Origin: Aradus depressus
Lineage: Eukaryota; Arthropoda; Insecta; Hemiptera; Aradidae
Assembly: GCA_963662175.1 (NCBI GenBank)
Contig: OY759223.1
Coordinates: 6,791,549-6,855,548 of the forward strand
Length of the DNA stretch: 64,000 bases
Direction: 5' to 3'
The notes under the pieces were generated by a model, which made no database searches, was not told the DNA's origin, and saw only the letters and a list, made by a program, of their open reading frames with translations. Within the stretch, counting starts at the first letter, position 1. Every line of letters starts with the position of its first letter. Below are positions 10,332 through 21,455 of this stretch, piece by piece. Both the position numbers and the translations under genes were made by a program.

Positions 10332-10740
10332 AAATTTTGCGTCGATACATTCATTACATCGGCAGTGATCAGGGTTTTTGAATTGAGTCCCTCCCCTGAA
10401 CCCCACTTCCCTTCAGCCGATTTCGCTTAAATTTGACAGATTCCGTCCTCATTGGGTTTTGACTTTAAATATGAAATTTCATGTCGATAAATTCATTACA
10501 TCGGCAGTTATTAAAGTTTTTGAGACAAGACACACATCTCTAGTCTCCCCCTTGGACCGATTTAGTTGAAAATCAATAGATGTCCTCAGAAGGTTCTGGA
10601 TACATTTATAAAATTCACTGATGTTTATTTTTTTATTTTTGGAATCAGGCGGAAAACATGATATTCTGGTGAAAACTCAGCTTCGATTTTCTAACCGATT
10701 ACATAACTTCCCCTATACTCTGTATAGCTGGGGAGGTACA
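10332..10740 (+). repeat. Family A repeat, 5'-truncated
   Basis: Starts in the first internal sub-repeat and continues to the 3' hairpin (CTATACTCTGTATAG, then CTGGGGAGGTAC). It is very similar to the copy at 3368-4043 over its first 180 bp. Confidence 0.85.
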
Positions 10741-11547
10741 ACGACATTGGGGGGTTGCACCTATATACATAATGGAGGTAACGCCCCCCTGATAATGACC
10801 TTGTCGCTAGTGATTTTGTTCCATTTTCCACACAAACTGGTTAATATCTCACTCAACAAGAAGAGATTTGCCAACGTTGAGTGAACATTGCCCAATGAAC
10901 GTTGCTATACTGAGCTTTGATAGTACATACGAGTCGAGCCATCCTTTTAAAGGCACCGTTCTGTATAAAGTACTCATTATTGGGTGGTTCTGGTCCGACA
11001 GGTGATGGTTCAGCAACCTTTTACAGCTAACTCAAGTGGTAGACCTGGTAGGAGCAGTCTGTAAATTAGATAACTAGTACAGTAACACACACCCCTCTTT
11101 ACGGACAATTTTGTGATGTCCCGCCCCGAAGTATAGGAAAACAAAGTATTTTTACTCCCCTGACAACAGACACCCCTCTAAAGGACGTGAACAACAAATT
11201 TTTCGTCATCAAGAAATAAATTTACCTCTCCTAAGCGGACACTTACAAAAAAATTCATTTTTAATATGTAATTTTGAATGTTTTTTATTATTCGTAGAAT
11301 TCGCTGTTTGTGAAACTGGCATACATACCTACTGTTTGGTTTATTAACTTAAAATCCATAATAACTATTATTATTTGTGTTTTATCTAATTATCTATTGT
11401 TCATTACCTATATATCGTCGGTCTAAAATTGATACCTCGTATGTGCAAGAAGCCAACTTTACAGGAGAGACAAAAAACTGATTAAAAAAATATTCTTTAT
11501 AGAAAACCTCAATTTTTTCGACATTTGTATCAAGTGAGATGTATATT
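10741..11547. other. Unassigned intergenic DNA
   Basis: No coding or repeat signal that I can support. Confidence 0.4.
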
Positions 11548-12810
11548 TGTTACGCCGAATCAGCGAAATTGCCTAGTTTGTGAACTAGGCAAAAAATTGC
11601 CGAATTCATGGATTAGGCAATTTGTTGGTTTCATTTTGCCTATTTTGCGAAATAGGCAACCCCCACTTTTTGGGTAATTCCCTAAATAGGGAATTATTGG
11701 GATCTATGTATATATAAATTATTATAGTTCGAAAAGTGGGTTAAAAATTTATATTGATAGTAGTAAAAAGGATCACAAAGTGAAAAATTACGTATTTAAA
11801 GAAATTTTAAGCTAAAATACGGTAAATACTATAGTTTAACCTTAAAAATTTGAATTAAAATTGATAGATACAAACAAAAAATATGTGAAATATAATCAGC
11901 GTGCGTAGCAGGCATCATTGACCTAGTAAACTAAAACGGATACATTTAACAATAATTTGATATTAGTTTCGTGAGTCAAGCCGAGATCATCAGATGATGA
12001 ATCTAAACATACATAAACCAGCATCCATGATATCTTAAATTGTTAAAGTTTTTGGATTGTTTATTTATTTATTTTTATTATAAAACTATTTAGTTTTCAT
12101 TCAAAAAATGTTTAAAATTGTTTATAAATTTTTCATCAGGTTTGGTTATTTAAAAAAATTTTTTGTTGCCTTTATATTATATTAAGGAAAGTTTCTTTTG
12201 TAGACTGCCTGATGATGAGGGAAACCTCGAAAGACGGCTAGCTACTACTAATAAAAATCTGTGAGAGGTCATACTACATTTTATTTGACAACCTGTGAAA
12301 TAATCACTTCTCACTACATCAGCCATATAAACCAGTATAGTCTATAATTTGCGTAGTAATCAAAACTCATGTCAATCATTAACAATATCACAATATTAAA
12401 ATTAAAAAAAACACAACAATGCAAATAGCTAAAATATTTGTAATTAATACTCAAATTACCTTATTGTTGTGTTTTTTTATATTTTAATATTATGATATTG
12501 TTAATGATTGACGTTTTGATTACTCGCAAATTATAGACTAGGTATATTGGTTTATCTTTGTTTAGATTCACAACGACTTTCAAATCAAACAACTTTCATT
12601 TACTGCGCATGAGCAGCAGAACAGCCACTAGGATGCGCTGCATGTAGTTGCCTAATTCGTGAACTAGGCAACATGATTACTGCCGATTACGTGTATTAGG
12701 CAGTAGATTTGCCTAGAACGTGAATTCGGCAAATAGGTTGCCGAATTCGTGAATTCGGCTATATTTTGCCTAGTTCACGAACTAGGCAATTTCGTCAATT
12801 CAGCGTAACA
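11548..12810. mobile_element. Terminal-inverted-repeat element with palindrome arrays (Ginger-like ends)
   Basis: The left end TGTTACGCCGAATCAGCGAA and the right end, reverse-complemented, TGTTACGCTGAATTGACGAA are inverted copies. Just inside each end is an array of imperfect 24-bp palindromes of the type TTGCCTAGTTCGTGAACTAG plus GCAA: about three on the left (11568-11655) and five on the right (12648-12788). TGTTAC ends are known from Ginger/Tdd and other integrase-derived transposons, but no transposase is present. The flanks TATT and TATG give only a 3-of-4 match as a target duplication. The interior holds a large hairpin (12327-12555) and a hammerhead-like motif near 12206. Confidence 0.75.
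12327..12555. repeat. 95-bp inverted repeat with about 40-bp loop
   Basis: The left arm 12327-12421 and right arm 12461-12555 are reverse complements with few mismatches, both carrying ATTATAGACTA / TAGTCTATAAT and CAATCATTAACAATATCA-type blocks. As RNA this would fold into a long hairpin. It is nested in the element at 11548-12810. Confidence 0.85.
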
Positions 12811-13606
12811 TATGCATGCTATGAATTGTTCTTAAGCTGGTTTGCAAATCCAAGTAAAGAATTAACGTACTTGACGACGGACAATTTTCTTGGTGCCGTG
12901 ATTGTCCGTTGCAGAGAGGTTTTATATCTAGTCGGAGGGGGGTCTTGGAAAATGTTACATAACAGAGGCCGACTAAAGTTATATGACGACGGGTCTGAAT
13001 TACAAAACGGAAGGGGGAGGGGGAGAGACAGAAGAGTTGATAAGTTGTTAAGCACGCCGTCCTTCGGATATGTTTTACTTACAGTATGATAAGAGCATTG
13101 AACGCTTAGGTCCTTAGGTATACACACCAGCCCTCCCAATATATCTATCTAATCTCGACTTACCAGAGAGAAGAGCGGTCAGCTGACTGCACTGTTCCTG
13201 CTCCAGATACAGACTGATCACAGGTAGTCACTTCATCTGATTAGTATTTAGTGACATTATTGTACACAAGTATTTACTGCCTTCTATATAATAACAAAAT
13301 TTGCATCTAGGAAAATGATAGACAATGTAACTGATGTGAAATAAGAAATTATCTCTACTTAGAACTCAAAGTAATTATACGTTCTTAGTAATGGTTGCTT
13401 ATATAAGCATTTACTGTGACGGCAGCTCCCAGGACCCGGGAACATTGCACTCTCATTAAAGAAATGAGTTCACAAACAGTTTCCAGAAATTAAGAATATT
13501 AACTACCTATTTACGGTAAGAATATAAAGATGATATGGAAATGTGAATAACCCAGGAACACGTGACTCTGATGATTTTAAGATCTATTCATAGTGAGAAA
13601 AAATAT
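12811..13606. other. Unassigned DNA with a SINE-alpha shard
   Basis: Only a roughly 30-bp shard of the SINE-alpha central block (about 13045-13073, TTAAGCACGCCGTCCTTCGG) is recognisable. The open frames here show no recognisable protein. Confidence 0.4.
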
Positions 13607-13712
13607 GTAGGTGAATCACCATCAAAGCACTTCCCCAGTGTGAATTAATCAGTTCAATGATAACGAAAAACCAATCGATAGTTTGCGCTAAAAATAAATA
13701 GTTGAGTTAGTC
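13607..13712 (+). repeat. Family A repeat, 5' end only
   Basis: Degenerate 5' palindrome (GGTGAATCACC) followed by CACTTCCCCAG and the start of the unique 5' region, then lost. Confidence 0.6.
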
Positions 13713-14049
13713 TTAAGTTGATCGAATTGATCCAAACGCCGGGACAGGAAATTTTAAAAGCTATTGTCTCAGAATCGATATATTCAAATGTTTTAGTTAC
13801 GTTCGAAGGAAAATTGATTTGCTCATGTGATTTGTTTTGCAAAAATAGAAAATATATTCTGTTTCAATCGTTTTCGTTTTTTGCTTATCTATAAAATATT
13901 TTTTATAAGTCAATTTTTGAAAACACTAACATACATAAAATAAACTATAATATTTTTCTAGAAAATATATATATATATATTTTTTTTTTTTGCCTCGGGC
14001 AGACACCACACTAGCCATTTCTATTCTTAAAACTACATTATAAAATATA
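13713..14049. other. AT-rich unassigned DNA
   Basis: Contains a short (AT)n and poly(T) tract near 13966-13992; nothing else recognised. Confidence 0.4.
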
Positions 14050-14170
14050 ATTCTGCCAAAGACGGGATACTGGAGGGAGGAGCCCAGACAGAGGGCCCAA
14101 GCAAGCGGCCCCAGCCAAGCCGGGGGATAGCCGGAGGCACCGCCGCACAGTGTTTCCAATGTGAAAAAAA
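14050..14170. other. GC-rich debris block
   Basis: A strongly GC-rich island in AT-rich DNA. It shares the string GCACAGTGTTTCCA, in opposite orientation, with 15160-15190. Probably broken LINE ORF1 sequence, but the frame is lost. Confidence 0.35.
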
Positions 14171-14612
14171 CCTCGAACATGAAATTCTTTATTTTTGACA
14201 AATTTTTGGAGTTTTGCAAAGGTTAATAGTCAAAAATGAATGTACTGCACCAATTTTCCATGTAGATTTTTTTTTGGGATCGTTGAGAGAATTTAAAAAG
14301 TGCCTTTTGACGAGTACTGATTATCGTACGTTCTGGCTTCGCAACTTCTATTCTACCTCGGACGCCTGTTGTTTTAATTAAAATTACGAAAGTTTGCATG
14401 TTAATTACCCAACATATGTAAGATAGAAGCCACGCGTCAGCTTCCTAGTATATTGGAAATATGCACAAAAATAAGGGATGTATAAGACACTAAAAAAAAA
14501 AAACCTTATCGATTTCTGTAAAGGCTTTCACAATCAGCTCCACCTTCCTCCAGTCTCTTCATAATTTTTTTCTATAGATATGATGTTGAACTAATTACGG
14601 TAAAAGTTTCAG

Positions 14613-14918
14613 GACCGGCGGTTGCCGGCTGTGACCTTCGCACGAGTATGTACGAAAATAATCACAAGTCTGTTGATGCCTATTAGTGAGATAATAGAAT
14701 CTGCGGCTGTACCGATAGGTGCTCTTTCTGAGGAAGCTCAGGAGAGTAGAAATAAAGACTATAAATTATATAGAATCAACCATTCTCAAAAAATTTCACG
14801 TGTAGCTACTAACGAAGACACTTTTCATATGATGATGTTGTCTTCTGATCCCTTCATTTCGCACTTGAGGCCACATGTACAAAAGAAAACGCTCCCACTA
14901 AGCGAACAAGCATTATGA
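14613..14918 (+). pseudogene. Unrecognised ORF or exon remnant, possibly TE-derived
   Basis: Open from just after an acceptor-like TTTCAG (14607-14612) to TGA at 14918, about 101 codons with no ATG near the start. It reads IGALSEEAQESRNKDYKLYR, then HSQKISR, NEDTFHMMMLSSDPFIS and a lysine-rich tail. From memory, this phrase pattern recurs in uncharacterised multi-copy arthropod proteins. I cannot name the family or its function. It may be the 3' exon of a dispersed, transposon-associated gene. Confidence 0.45.
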
Positions 14919-15404
14919 TTAATTAAAGAATTGTAACTACCTGAACCGTTGATTTATTCACCACATATGAAATGGACTATAAACTGTACTGGTAAAATGT
15001 GCAAACCTGTAAATAAACTGTCAAAAATGTAAATACTCAAGTACTGCCAAAAACTTATCAAGACTTGATTTGCGACCCCTTGTTTATAGGAACTTTTTTT
15101 TTCACCTTTAAATTTCATATAAGTATCCGCAGTCCAAAAAAGTTGTTTCCAACAAATGTTGTTTTGGAAACACTGTGCGCCGGACCACTTGACCCAAAAC
15201 AATAGTCATAGCGCCGACCAGTGACTGGAGTGGAGGGAGGCTCCTGAAGGAAGGTCTGCATGTAGTGCCGGCCGTCCAGACCTATCTTTAGACCAGTGCC
15301 CCGACAGTGCCCCCCACAGACCCCCAGCCAAGCCAGCAACCCCAAGCCCAGGCCCCCCACCGGAACCCGCCCCCCAGTCAGAGCTTACATTGGTTCAATT
15401 TATA
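14919..15404. other. Unassigned stretch with a proline-codon-rich GC island
   Basis: At 15225-15375 the sequence is GC-rich. One + frame would read as proline-rich and the opposite strand as Gly/Leu-rich, both short and without an anchor. It adjoins LINE gag sequence and is probably mobile-element debris. Confidence 0.35.
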
Positions 15405-16145
15405 CTAAGGAATCGTAAGAAGTATTATTAAGTATTGACTTTCGTTATTATTTTCAATTTTCTGTAGATATATGGGACATTTAGGGTCGGTGGCCAGATG
15501 TGGCCCTCCACAGTGAAGACAGGTAGGGTTGGGGGCCGTGGAAGGACATGGATCCGTCTCGTGCTCCCCACCGCAAATCTCACATCGCTTCTTACCCTTA
15601 CATTGTATCTCAATGTGATCAAAACGTAAACATTGCTTGCACTGTCTAAGAGGGGGGATGTACGGATCTACTCTGCATCTAGCTCCATAAATAGTAGATA
15701 CATATTCCGGGATAGATTGGGAGACAAAAGAAAGAATGCAAGTTCTGAGTTTAATTATTTTATCATTTGAAATTCGTTTAGTTAGCCTTCTAACATTGAT
15801 AACTTTAAGGGTTGATTTTATTTGTTCTAAAATTTCTGACTCACTTAAATCCGGATCTACATTTCTTATCATGCCACTTTTATACAACAAGAAATTAGGG
15901 ATATAGGCGCGGAAACTTACTTTTTCGAAAAAATCCGTCTCCAATATCGAATTACATGCTGTTGCAGTTTTAAATTCTAATTTAATTCTATTCTTTCCAA
16001 CACTGATAGTATTGAGGATTTCATTAGTTAATGATTCACCTAAGGTGAATAATTTCCTTCCAAATGACATCGGTTGCAAATTTCCTAAATTACCTTCATT
16101 GCTCTCTACAAATAAGAAATATGGACCATTGTCTGTATTTCTAAA
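15405..16145 (-). pseudogene. Truncated LINE ORF1 (gag-like, three CCHC-type knuckles)
   Basis: The reverse frame is open from about 16145 to 15405. It encodes the middle and end of a jockey/I-type gag protein: an RRM-like region (LEFKTATACNSILETD...), then VRRLTKRI, and Cys/His knuckles CKQCLRFDHIEIQC, CEICGGEHETDPC and CLHCGGPHLATDPKC. There is no start codon or N-terminus, and no endonuclease or reverse transcriptase follows, so the copy is broken at both ends. It differs from the gag at 20271-21455 and represents another LINE lineage. Confidence 0.8.
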
Positions 16146-16714
16146 AGAAAATATTTAATACACAGTAACTGCATTATTGTTTAAGTATTGATACTTGCCG
16201 AACTAGGTGGCAACACTGCCTGACTGTGAGCTCATATATTGCTCAATAGAAATACTCGTGTACAAAGTGTGGAAATCCACTTTCACTGTACATACATACG
16301 TTTTTCCCTTTGATGTTTGTCAGTTTACCAATTCCAAGCAAGAACAGTGTTTGATATTCGTACACGACCCAAATATTCGTATATAAACTTTATTTCATCC
16401 ATACGAATTTCTATTTCAATGCAAATAACGAAAATTTATCTGTGTGGACTAAGTTTATAATGTTAATAATTTTTTTAATGCCCTTGTATAGAGCGATTAT
16501 GATAATAAGGTAAGAAGGACGGAAGTAAAATTAGCAATGCAGTTTATTAGAAATGCAACGATAGAGAGCAGGATGACCGTCAATAGCTCGTCCTTCCTAA
16601 AAAAAAGTCGTCTGAATCTAGAATGCTGACCTAGATATAGTAGAATCTTATAGGAAAACTTTTTACAAAATTCAAAAATGTTTAAAAAGTGCCAAAAAGG
16701 TATTGAAAAAAGCC
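16146..16714. other. Unassigned DNA
   Basis: No recognisable gene or repeat. Confidence 0.4.
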
Positions 16715-17224
16715 ATCGCCGGCAATGTACTTCCCCAGAGCGAATTAATCTATTATCTTTTCGCTCCCTCTCCGAAACTTGTCTCAACCGTTGGAGCTTT
16801 TTTTTTTTTTTTTTTTTTTTGTTTGGCTTTATGTACGGTGCATATTAGCCATGTCAATGTGTTATATATAATTATTTAAGACATCCATGGCCCCGGGAGG
16901 GAGTTCTATCTACGAAATAAAACTCACTCCCGGACGGGATTCGAACCCGCAAACCATGGTGAGACCATGCGACCAAAGCCCTACGCTCTAGCCCGCACGG
17001 CCACCATGGCCCCCACCGTTGGAGCTAATATTCAACAGTTAACTTACAAAAGGGCTCCCAAATCCTCATACATAATTTTGTGTAGATAAATTCATTACAT
17101 CATTCACATTTTATTAGGGTTTTTGAATTGAGCCCCCTCGCCTGAACCCACCTTCCCTTCAGCCGATATCCCTGAAATTTGACAGGTTATGTCCTCATTG
17201 GGTTTCGACTTTAAATATGAAATT
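16715..17224 (+). repeat. Family A repeat interrupted by SINE-beta
   Basis: The 5' part (16715-16798) and internal sub-repeats (17015-17224) of family A are separated by a SINE-beta insertion with its own 12-bp duplication. This gives relative ages: family A first, SINE-beta later. Confidence 0.85.
16787..17026 (-). repeat. SINE-beta, full length, 12-bp target duplication
   Basis: The element at 16799-17014 is flanked by ACCGTTGGAGCT (16787-16798 and 17015-17026). Read on the - strand it has a tRNA-like head (A-box GGCCGTGCGGGCTAGAG, B-box GGTTCGAATCC), a body with CTCCCTCCCGGGGCCATGG, a tail ATGGCTAATATGCACC, and poly(A) seen here as poly(T). The A-box resembles long-variable-arm tRNAs (Leu/Ser type). 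Confidence 0.92.
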
Positions 17225-17239
17225 GCAACCGCCCACTTC

Positions 17240-17505
17240 TTGAAACCAAATCATAATATTCATTGATAATAATCGTAATATTCATTGTTTTTAAGATAAG
17301 ATAATTTATACCTTTGGATGGATTGAACATTTATGCAAATTTAGAAAAACAAGATGGCATCACTTTAGAATAAAGAAAGTATCTTTAGAAGACATTGAAA
17401 TTAAATAATTATTAATTGATTTTTTTTTAATACATGCATTTTCTTCTATATATAATATTTTTATGGGCCCTTTTCGGAAATTACTGTAGAAATCAAAATT
17501 TAGTA
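17240..17505 (+). repeat. Family B repeat copy 1, left half
   Basis: Contains CCTTTGGATGGATTGAACATT, a GGCATC block and GGGCCCTTTTCGGAAA. It is interrupted at CAAAATTTAGTA (17494-17505) by the jockey element and continues at 21836. An uninterrupted equivalent is at 22057-22355. Confidence 0.85.
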
Positions 17506-18161
17506 AAAACAACACACTTTATTTGGACCAGAACATCTTGGTTCTTCACACAAAGTATAAAATGGAAAATATAAAATGAAATAATAATAATGTCTTGGTA
17601 TAATCTTGGTTTGAGCCTTCTGTGGAGAGTAGGCTGGCCAAGATTGTAGTGGGCTGCTCCAGAACACAGGCCTAGTCTTCCGTGGTTGTTACCTACTAAG
17701 GACCTTAAATAGGCTGCGACCCGAGGAACTCCCAGTTCCTCATGGAGTTGGCTGTTTCGGATAAACCATGGTGCATTCAGAGACACACGAAGAATTTTGT
17801 TCTGAAATGTTTGTAGTCGTGTTGTGAGTAAAGGACTGGCGCCATGCCATATTGGACAGGCGTATGTTAACAATGGGAGAAGTAACGCTTTGTACAGGAG
17901 CAGTGTGCAAGAGTGTTTGAGGGGTGTGTTGCGGTTAATGAGTGGATAGAGATGTTTTAAACGGGTGTATGCTTGTGTAAGTTTTGTGTTGATGTGAAGT
18001 TTCCATGTGAGCCGTGTGTCTAAGAATACACCAAGGTACCGGACAGCCTGATCTTTAGGGTTCCATGGAATGGGAAGTCCGTCAACCCGCAGCCTACTCT
18101 GGTCCTCTGTAAAAAATCGGCGAAGGGCAAAAATCTTCGCTTCTGTTTTACTGGCGTTCAA
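17493..18161 (-). pseudogene. Jockey ORF2, C-terminal third (after nonsense codon)
   Basis: Continues the reverse-transcriptase/thumb region in the same frame as 18162-19538. The TAG at 18162-18164 interrupts a WKL*LNASKTEAKIF phrase that normally reads through. The rest (LGVFLDTRLTW, LLPLLTYACPIWHGAS, LQTFQNKILR) is typical of jockey ORF2. The natural C-terminus probably lies near 17590; residues beyond it read into the 3'UTR. Confidence 0.85.
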
Positions 18162-19538
18162 CTAAAGCTTCCATCGAGCGAACCAGCTGGAGACGTGGTT
18201 GAGAGAAGTTTGTAACATGTCAACTGCTGTCTGGAGGTCTTCATGTTGACACATAAGTAGTGTGTCGTCTGCGTATAGTGCTAGAGTGGTATTACATGGC
18301 TCGGGGATGTCGCAGCAGTATAAGCTGAAGAGGAGGGGACTGAGGATAGCTCCCTGTGGCACTCCCGCCAGAATACTACGCTTGGAGCTGAGGATGTTGT
18401 TGACCCGCACTTGAAACGTCCTGTTCTCCAAAAAGGAATCAACGATATTTTCCAAGTACTGTGGAGCCCATGTCTTCCTCAGCTTATAGCGGAGACCTTC
18501 ATGCCACACCGAGTCGAACGCGGAAGCTACATCTAAAAAGACAGAGGTTGTATATGTCTTCTGTTCGAAACCATTCACAATCTTTTCCGAGACCCTCTGT
18601 AGCTGGTGCACAGATGAATGATTATGTTTGAAACCAAACTGGTGAGCTGGAACAATTCCTGCGCTTTCCAGGTGAGAACCCAGTCTTCTCAATATTAGTC
18701 GTTCGAAGATCTTCGACAACGAGTTCAGAAGGCTTGTAGGCCGATAGCTGTCCGGCTCTTGCTTGGGCTTACCATGTTTATGGAAGACGATTACAACCGC
18801 GTTTTTCCAATTTCGAGAAAAATAGCTGCATCGCAGGCATGCGTTGAACAGACCGGTTAGAAAGGCTATACTCTTGGGTGGCAGCTTCTTCAGCACTATG
18901 TTCGGAATGAGATCCTCACCGGGGGCCTTGCTGTTTGCTAAGTTTGTTATTAATGTTGTGATTTCTGAGGGAGTGGTGAACTTGATGAAATTTTCAACAG
19001 TTTGTGTCGGTATGGATAGATATGTGTGTACTGTGGTGTTCATGTCTGTGTTAGCAGTGTCGTGTGTGCGGTACTTTTGTACGAGGTGTGTTGCCAGGAT
19101 TTCGCATTTGTCTTCTTCGCTCGTCACTGTGTGATGTCCGTCTGTCAGTGGGGGAAAGGATGTGCTTTGTCTCAAAATTCGTCGGGTTTCTTTCCAGAGA
19201 CTACTATCGCCGGGGGTCATGTCGGTCAAGTAAGCCCTGTACTTACAAATTCTGTGGTTGTCGAGCTCCCATCTCACCCGTCGGGTCAAGCGATTGAGGT
19301 CTCTTTTATCTACATCACTTCTTGTTCTTTGCCAGCGTTTGCGAGCCGTGTTTTTTTCGTGAATTAGTGCTAGGATTTGAGTGGGAATGGAGTCATGTAT
19401 ATGTGGTCGTCTGTCTTTGAAGTGGTGATATGTAGCATTGTGAACAGATGTGTAAACAGTTTGTGTGAATGTCTGTATTGTCCAGTCTATGTCGTCTGTG
19501 TGATTGTAGTAGATTGGAATTTCAAGAGTTTGATCCAT
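18162..19538 (-). pseudogene. Jockey ORF2, reverse transcriptase segment
   Basis: Encodes the RT palm and fingers: YRPTSLLNSLSKIFERL, VFLDVASAFDSVWHEGL, GVPQGAILSPLLFSLYCCDI and YADD (about 18258-18270). It is continuous except that its 5' side is in a different frame from the endonuclease segment (single-base slip between about 19560 and 19590), and it ends at a TAG at 18162. As it stands no full-length ORF2 protein can be made. Confidence 0.9.
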
Positions 19539-20284
19539 TTCCCATTGAAAAGTTTTCCAATCAATTTTTCCTGTCGTGGAAGCGGTTCGGTGTAGTGTTT
19601 GTGTGCTGTGAATGTGTTAAGGACGGGGACGTGGTCTGAATCGAGTTCTGTTAGTGTCTCGTGATATATTGGGAATGTGAAATTTTTTAAAAGTGTGATG
19701 TCTAGGATGTCTGGATGATATCTGTGTTGTGACGGGTAGAAGGTTGGTTCGTCTGGGGCTGAGACCTGAACACCGAGGTTGTTTGTGGCCGACAAAAGTC
19801 TGACCCCATTGTTATTGGTTCTTCTGCAGCCCCAGATTGTGTGCTTGCTATTGAGGTCCCCGAAAAGTGCAGTCGCGTCTCCTGTAGAAATGTGTTCTAG
19901 GTCTGTCTGTTTTATTCTTAAGTTTGGTCGTTGGTATCCCGAGATGATGTTGAGTCGTCTGTTGTTGGTGAGTGTCAGTTGAATCCCGACAGCCTCCAGG
20001 TGCTCCAGTTCAGGAAGAAGTAGATGGGAATGCTTTATTTTTTTCTTCACACAAACAGCTACTCCTCCAGAGGCTATTCGGGTTTGTCTGTCTCGTCTGT
20101 ATGTCACGTATCCTGGCAGTCCGAATGTGTCTGTCGCTTTGAAGTGTGTTTTTGTTAGGCAAACTATGTCTATGTTGTATCGTGTTAGGAGGTTACTGAA
20201 AGACTGTTGCTTTGCTTTCAACCCATTCGCGTTCCAATTTAGGATTGTTAAATTTTGATCAACTGTGGAATTAGGGCTGACCAT
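19487..20284 (-). pseudogene. Jockey ORF2, AP-endonuclease segment
   Basis: Starts MVSPNSTVDQNLTILNWNANG. The endonuclease motifs are LTKTHFK (usually LxETHL; here Lys replaces the catalytic Glu), FGDLNSKHTIWGC, and DSDHVPV. It overlaps ORF1 by 14 nt (20271-20284). The frame is lost at about 19560-19590, after which an out-of-frame tail is read. The Glu-to-Lys change in the first motif would by itself impair the endonuclease. Confidence 0.85.
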
Positions 20285-21455
20285 AATTGAAAGAAAGTAT
20301 GTTATTGAGTATTGTGGAAATTAAGTATTTGATTTTGGGAATGAAAGGTTTAATTAAATTTAGTAGTATGTCAAATAGGTTTGATGAGGGGTCTTGTTCG
20401 TTGAGGTTAGTTTGATGAGGGGTGCTTGCTGGTGTCTGTGTGTGGTGTCTGCTCCGGGTAAACCAAGGGTTTGATTTAGCTCCTGAGGGGATGTTTTGCT
20501 GTGACTGTGGAGGATTTTCTGAGACTGGTTGGGGAGTAAGTCTAGATGGATTTGCATTTGTTGTGTCATGAATGTGGGTTGGTATGTGTTTTCTGTGTGT
20601 GATTCGTGATTGAAGTTTTAAGAAGGTTTCACAGCCTCTATAATTGGCGGGGTGGCTTCCACCACAGTTAGAGCACTTTGGGGACTCTTGGAGAGTACGT
20701 GATGGGCAAGCTGTGAAATGATGATCTCCTGCACACTTGACACATTTTGGGTCAAGGTGGCAGAAGTTCTTGCTATGTCCCACTTGCTGGCAATTCGTGC
20801 ACTGCACAATGCGTTGAGACCTCTTCCGCGGTTCGACAGTCACTATAGTGTAAAGGAGACGAGATAATTGAAAAATCGCTTTCCCCTCCGGAGTATTCAG
20901 GAGCTCGACAGCACACAGTGGAGTGGGGCCTTTGTCCTTGTTCAGTAGCCTTGTTACACTGAGGACTGGGTATGTCGGGGTTAGTTCGTCTTGGATTTCG
21001 GTTTCAGTCAGGGAGTATGGAACCCCTCGGATAACAACGGAAAGTTTCCTATCCTCGGGGTTCAGGAAAGTATAGTATTTTACGTCATTTGTTTGGTAAA
21101 ATTTGGTCAGTTTCCTAAAGTCTTCAGATGTCATAAGGGATATTTTAATTTTTTTGTGGCATTGTTTTGTTCCGGAGGGAGATGTTGTGATACTTTTAAT
21201 GTCTGTCAGTACTTTTTGAAAATCGTCGGCTTCACAAAGGAAAATTGGGGGGATTTTAAGTTGTTTTTCGGTCTGTGGGGTGGTATCGTTAGTGTGTTGG
21301 TCGGTGATGAGTGCTGCGAGTGGCGCGAATGTGTTGTGCGTGGGTATAGTGGAATGAATTGCGTACCTGTTCCGCTTGGGCTGGATGTGGCTGGCCCCCG
21401 GTGAGGGCTCTCCGTCTAGCTGCATGGCTGACTCCGGGAGTGCTGGGAACTCCAT
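20271..21455 (-). CDS. Jockey ORF1 gag-like protein (394 aa as read)
   Basis: Nucleic-acid-binding gag protein. Residues about 130-210 form the PRE_C2HC-associated RRM-like region (YYTFLNPEDRKLSVVIRGVP...). Then come three CCHC knuckles: CTNCQQVGHSKNFC, CVKCAGDHHFTAC and CSNCGGSHPANYRGC. The C-terminal 120 residues are Pro/Gln/Thr-rich with a hydrophobic end. The ATG at 21455 is the first in this frame. A second open frame upstream (start 21630, MSKITYFSPKLRVRMKP...) looks like a natural N-terminus shifted by one base, so the original ORF1 may have been about 50 residues longer. Confidence 0.85.
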   Translation of the reverse strand: MEFPALPESAMQLDGEPSPGASHIQPKRNRYAIHSTIPTHNTFAPLAALITDQHTNDTTPQTEKQLKIPPIFLCEADDFQKVLTDIKSITTSPSGTKQCHKKIKISLMTSEDFRKLTKFYQTNDVKYYTFLNPEDRKLSVVIRGVPYSLTETEIQDELTPTYPVLSVTRLLNKDKGPTPLCAVELLNTPEGKAIFQLSRLLYTIVTVEPRKRSQRIVQCTNCQQVGHSKNFCHLDPKCVKCAGDHHFTACPSRTLQESPKCSNCGGSHPANYRGCETFLKLQSRITHRKHIPTHIHDTTNANPSRLTPQPVSENPPQSQQNIPSGAKSNPWFTRSRHHTQTPASTPHQTNLNEQDPSSNLFDILLNLIKPFIPKIKYLISTILNNILSFNYGQP

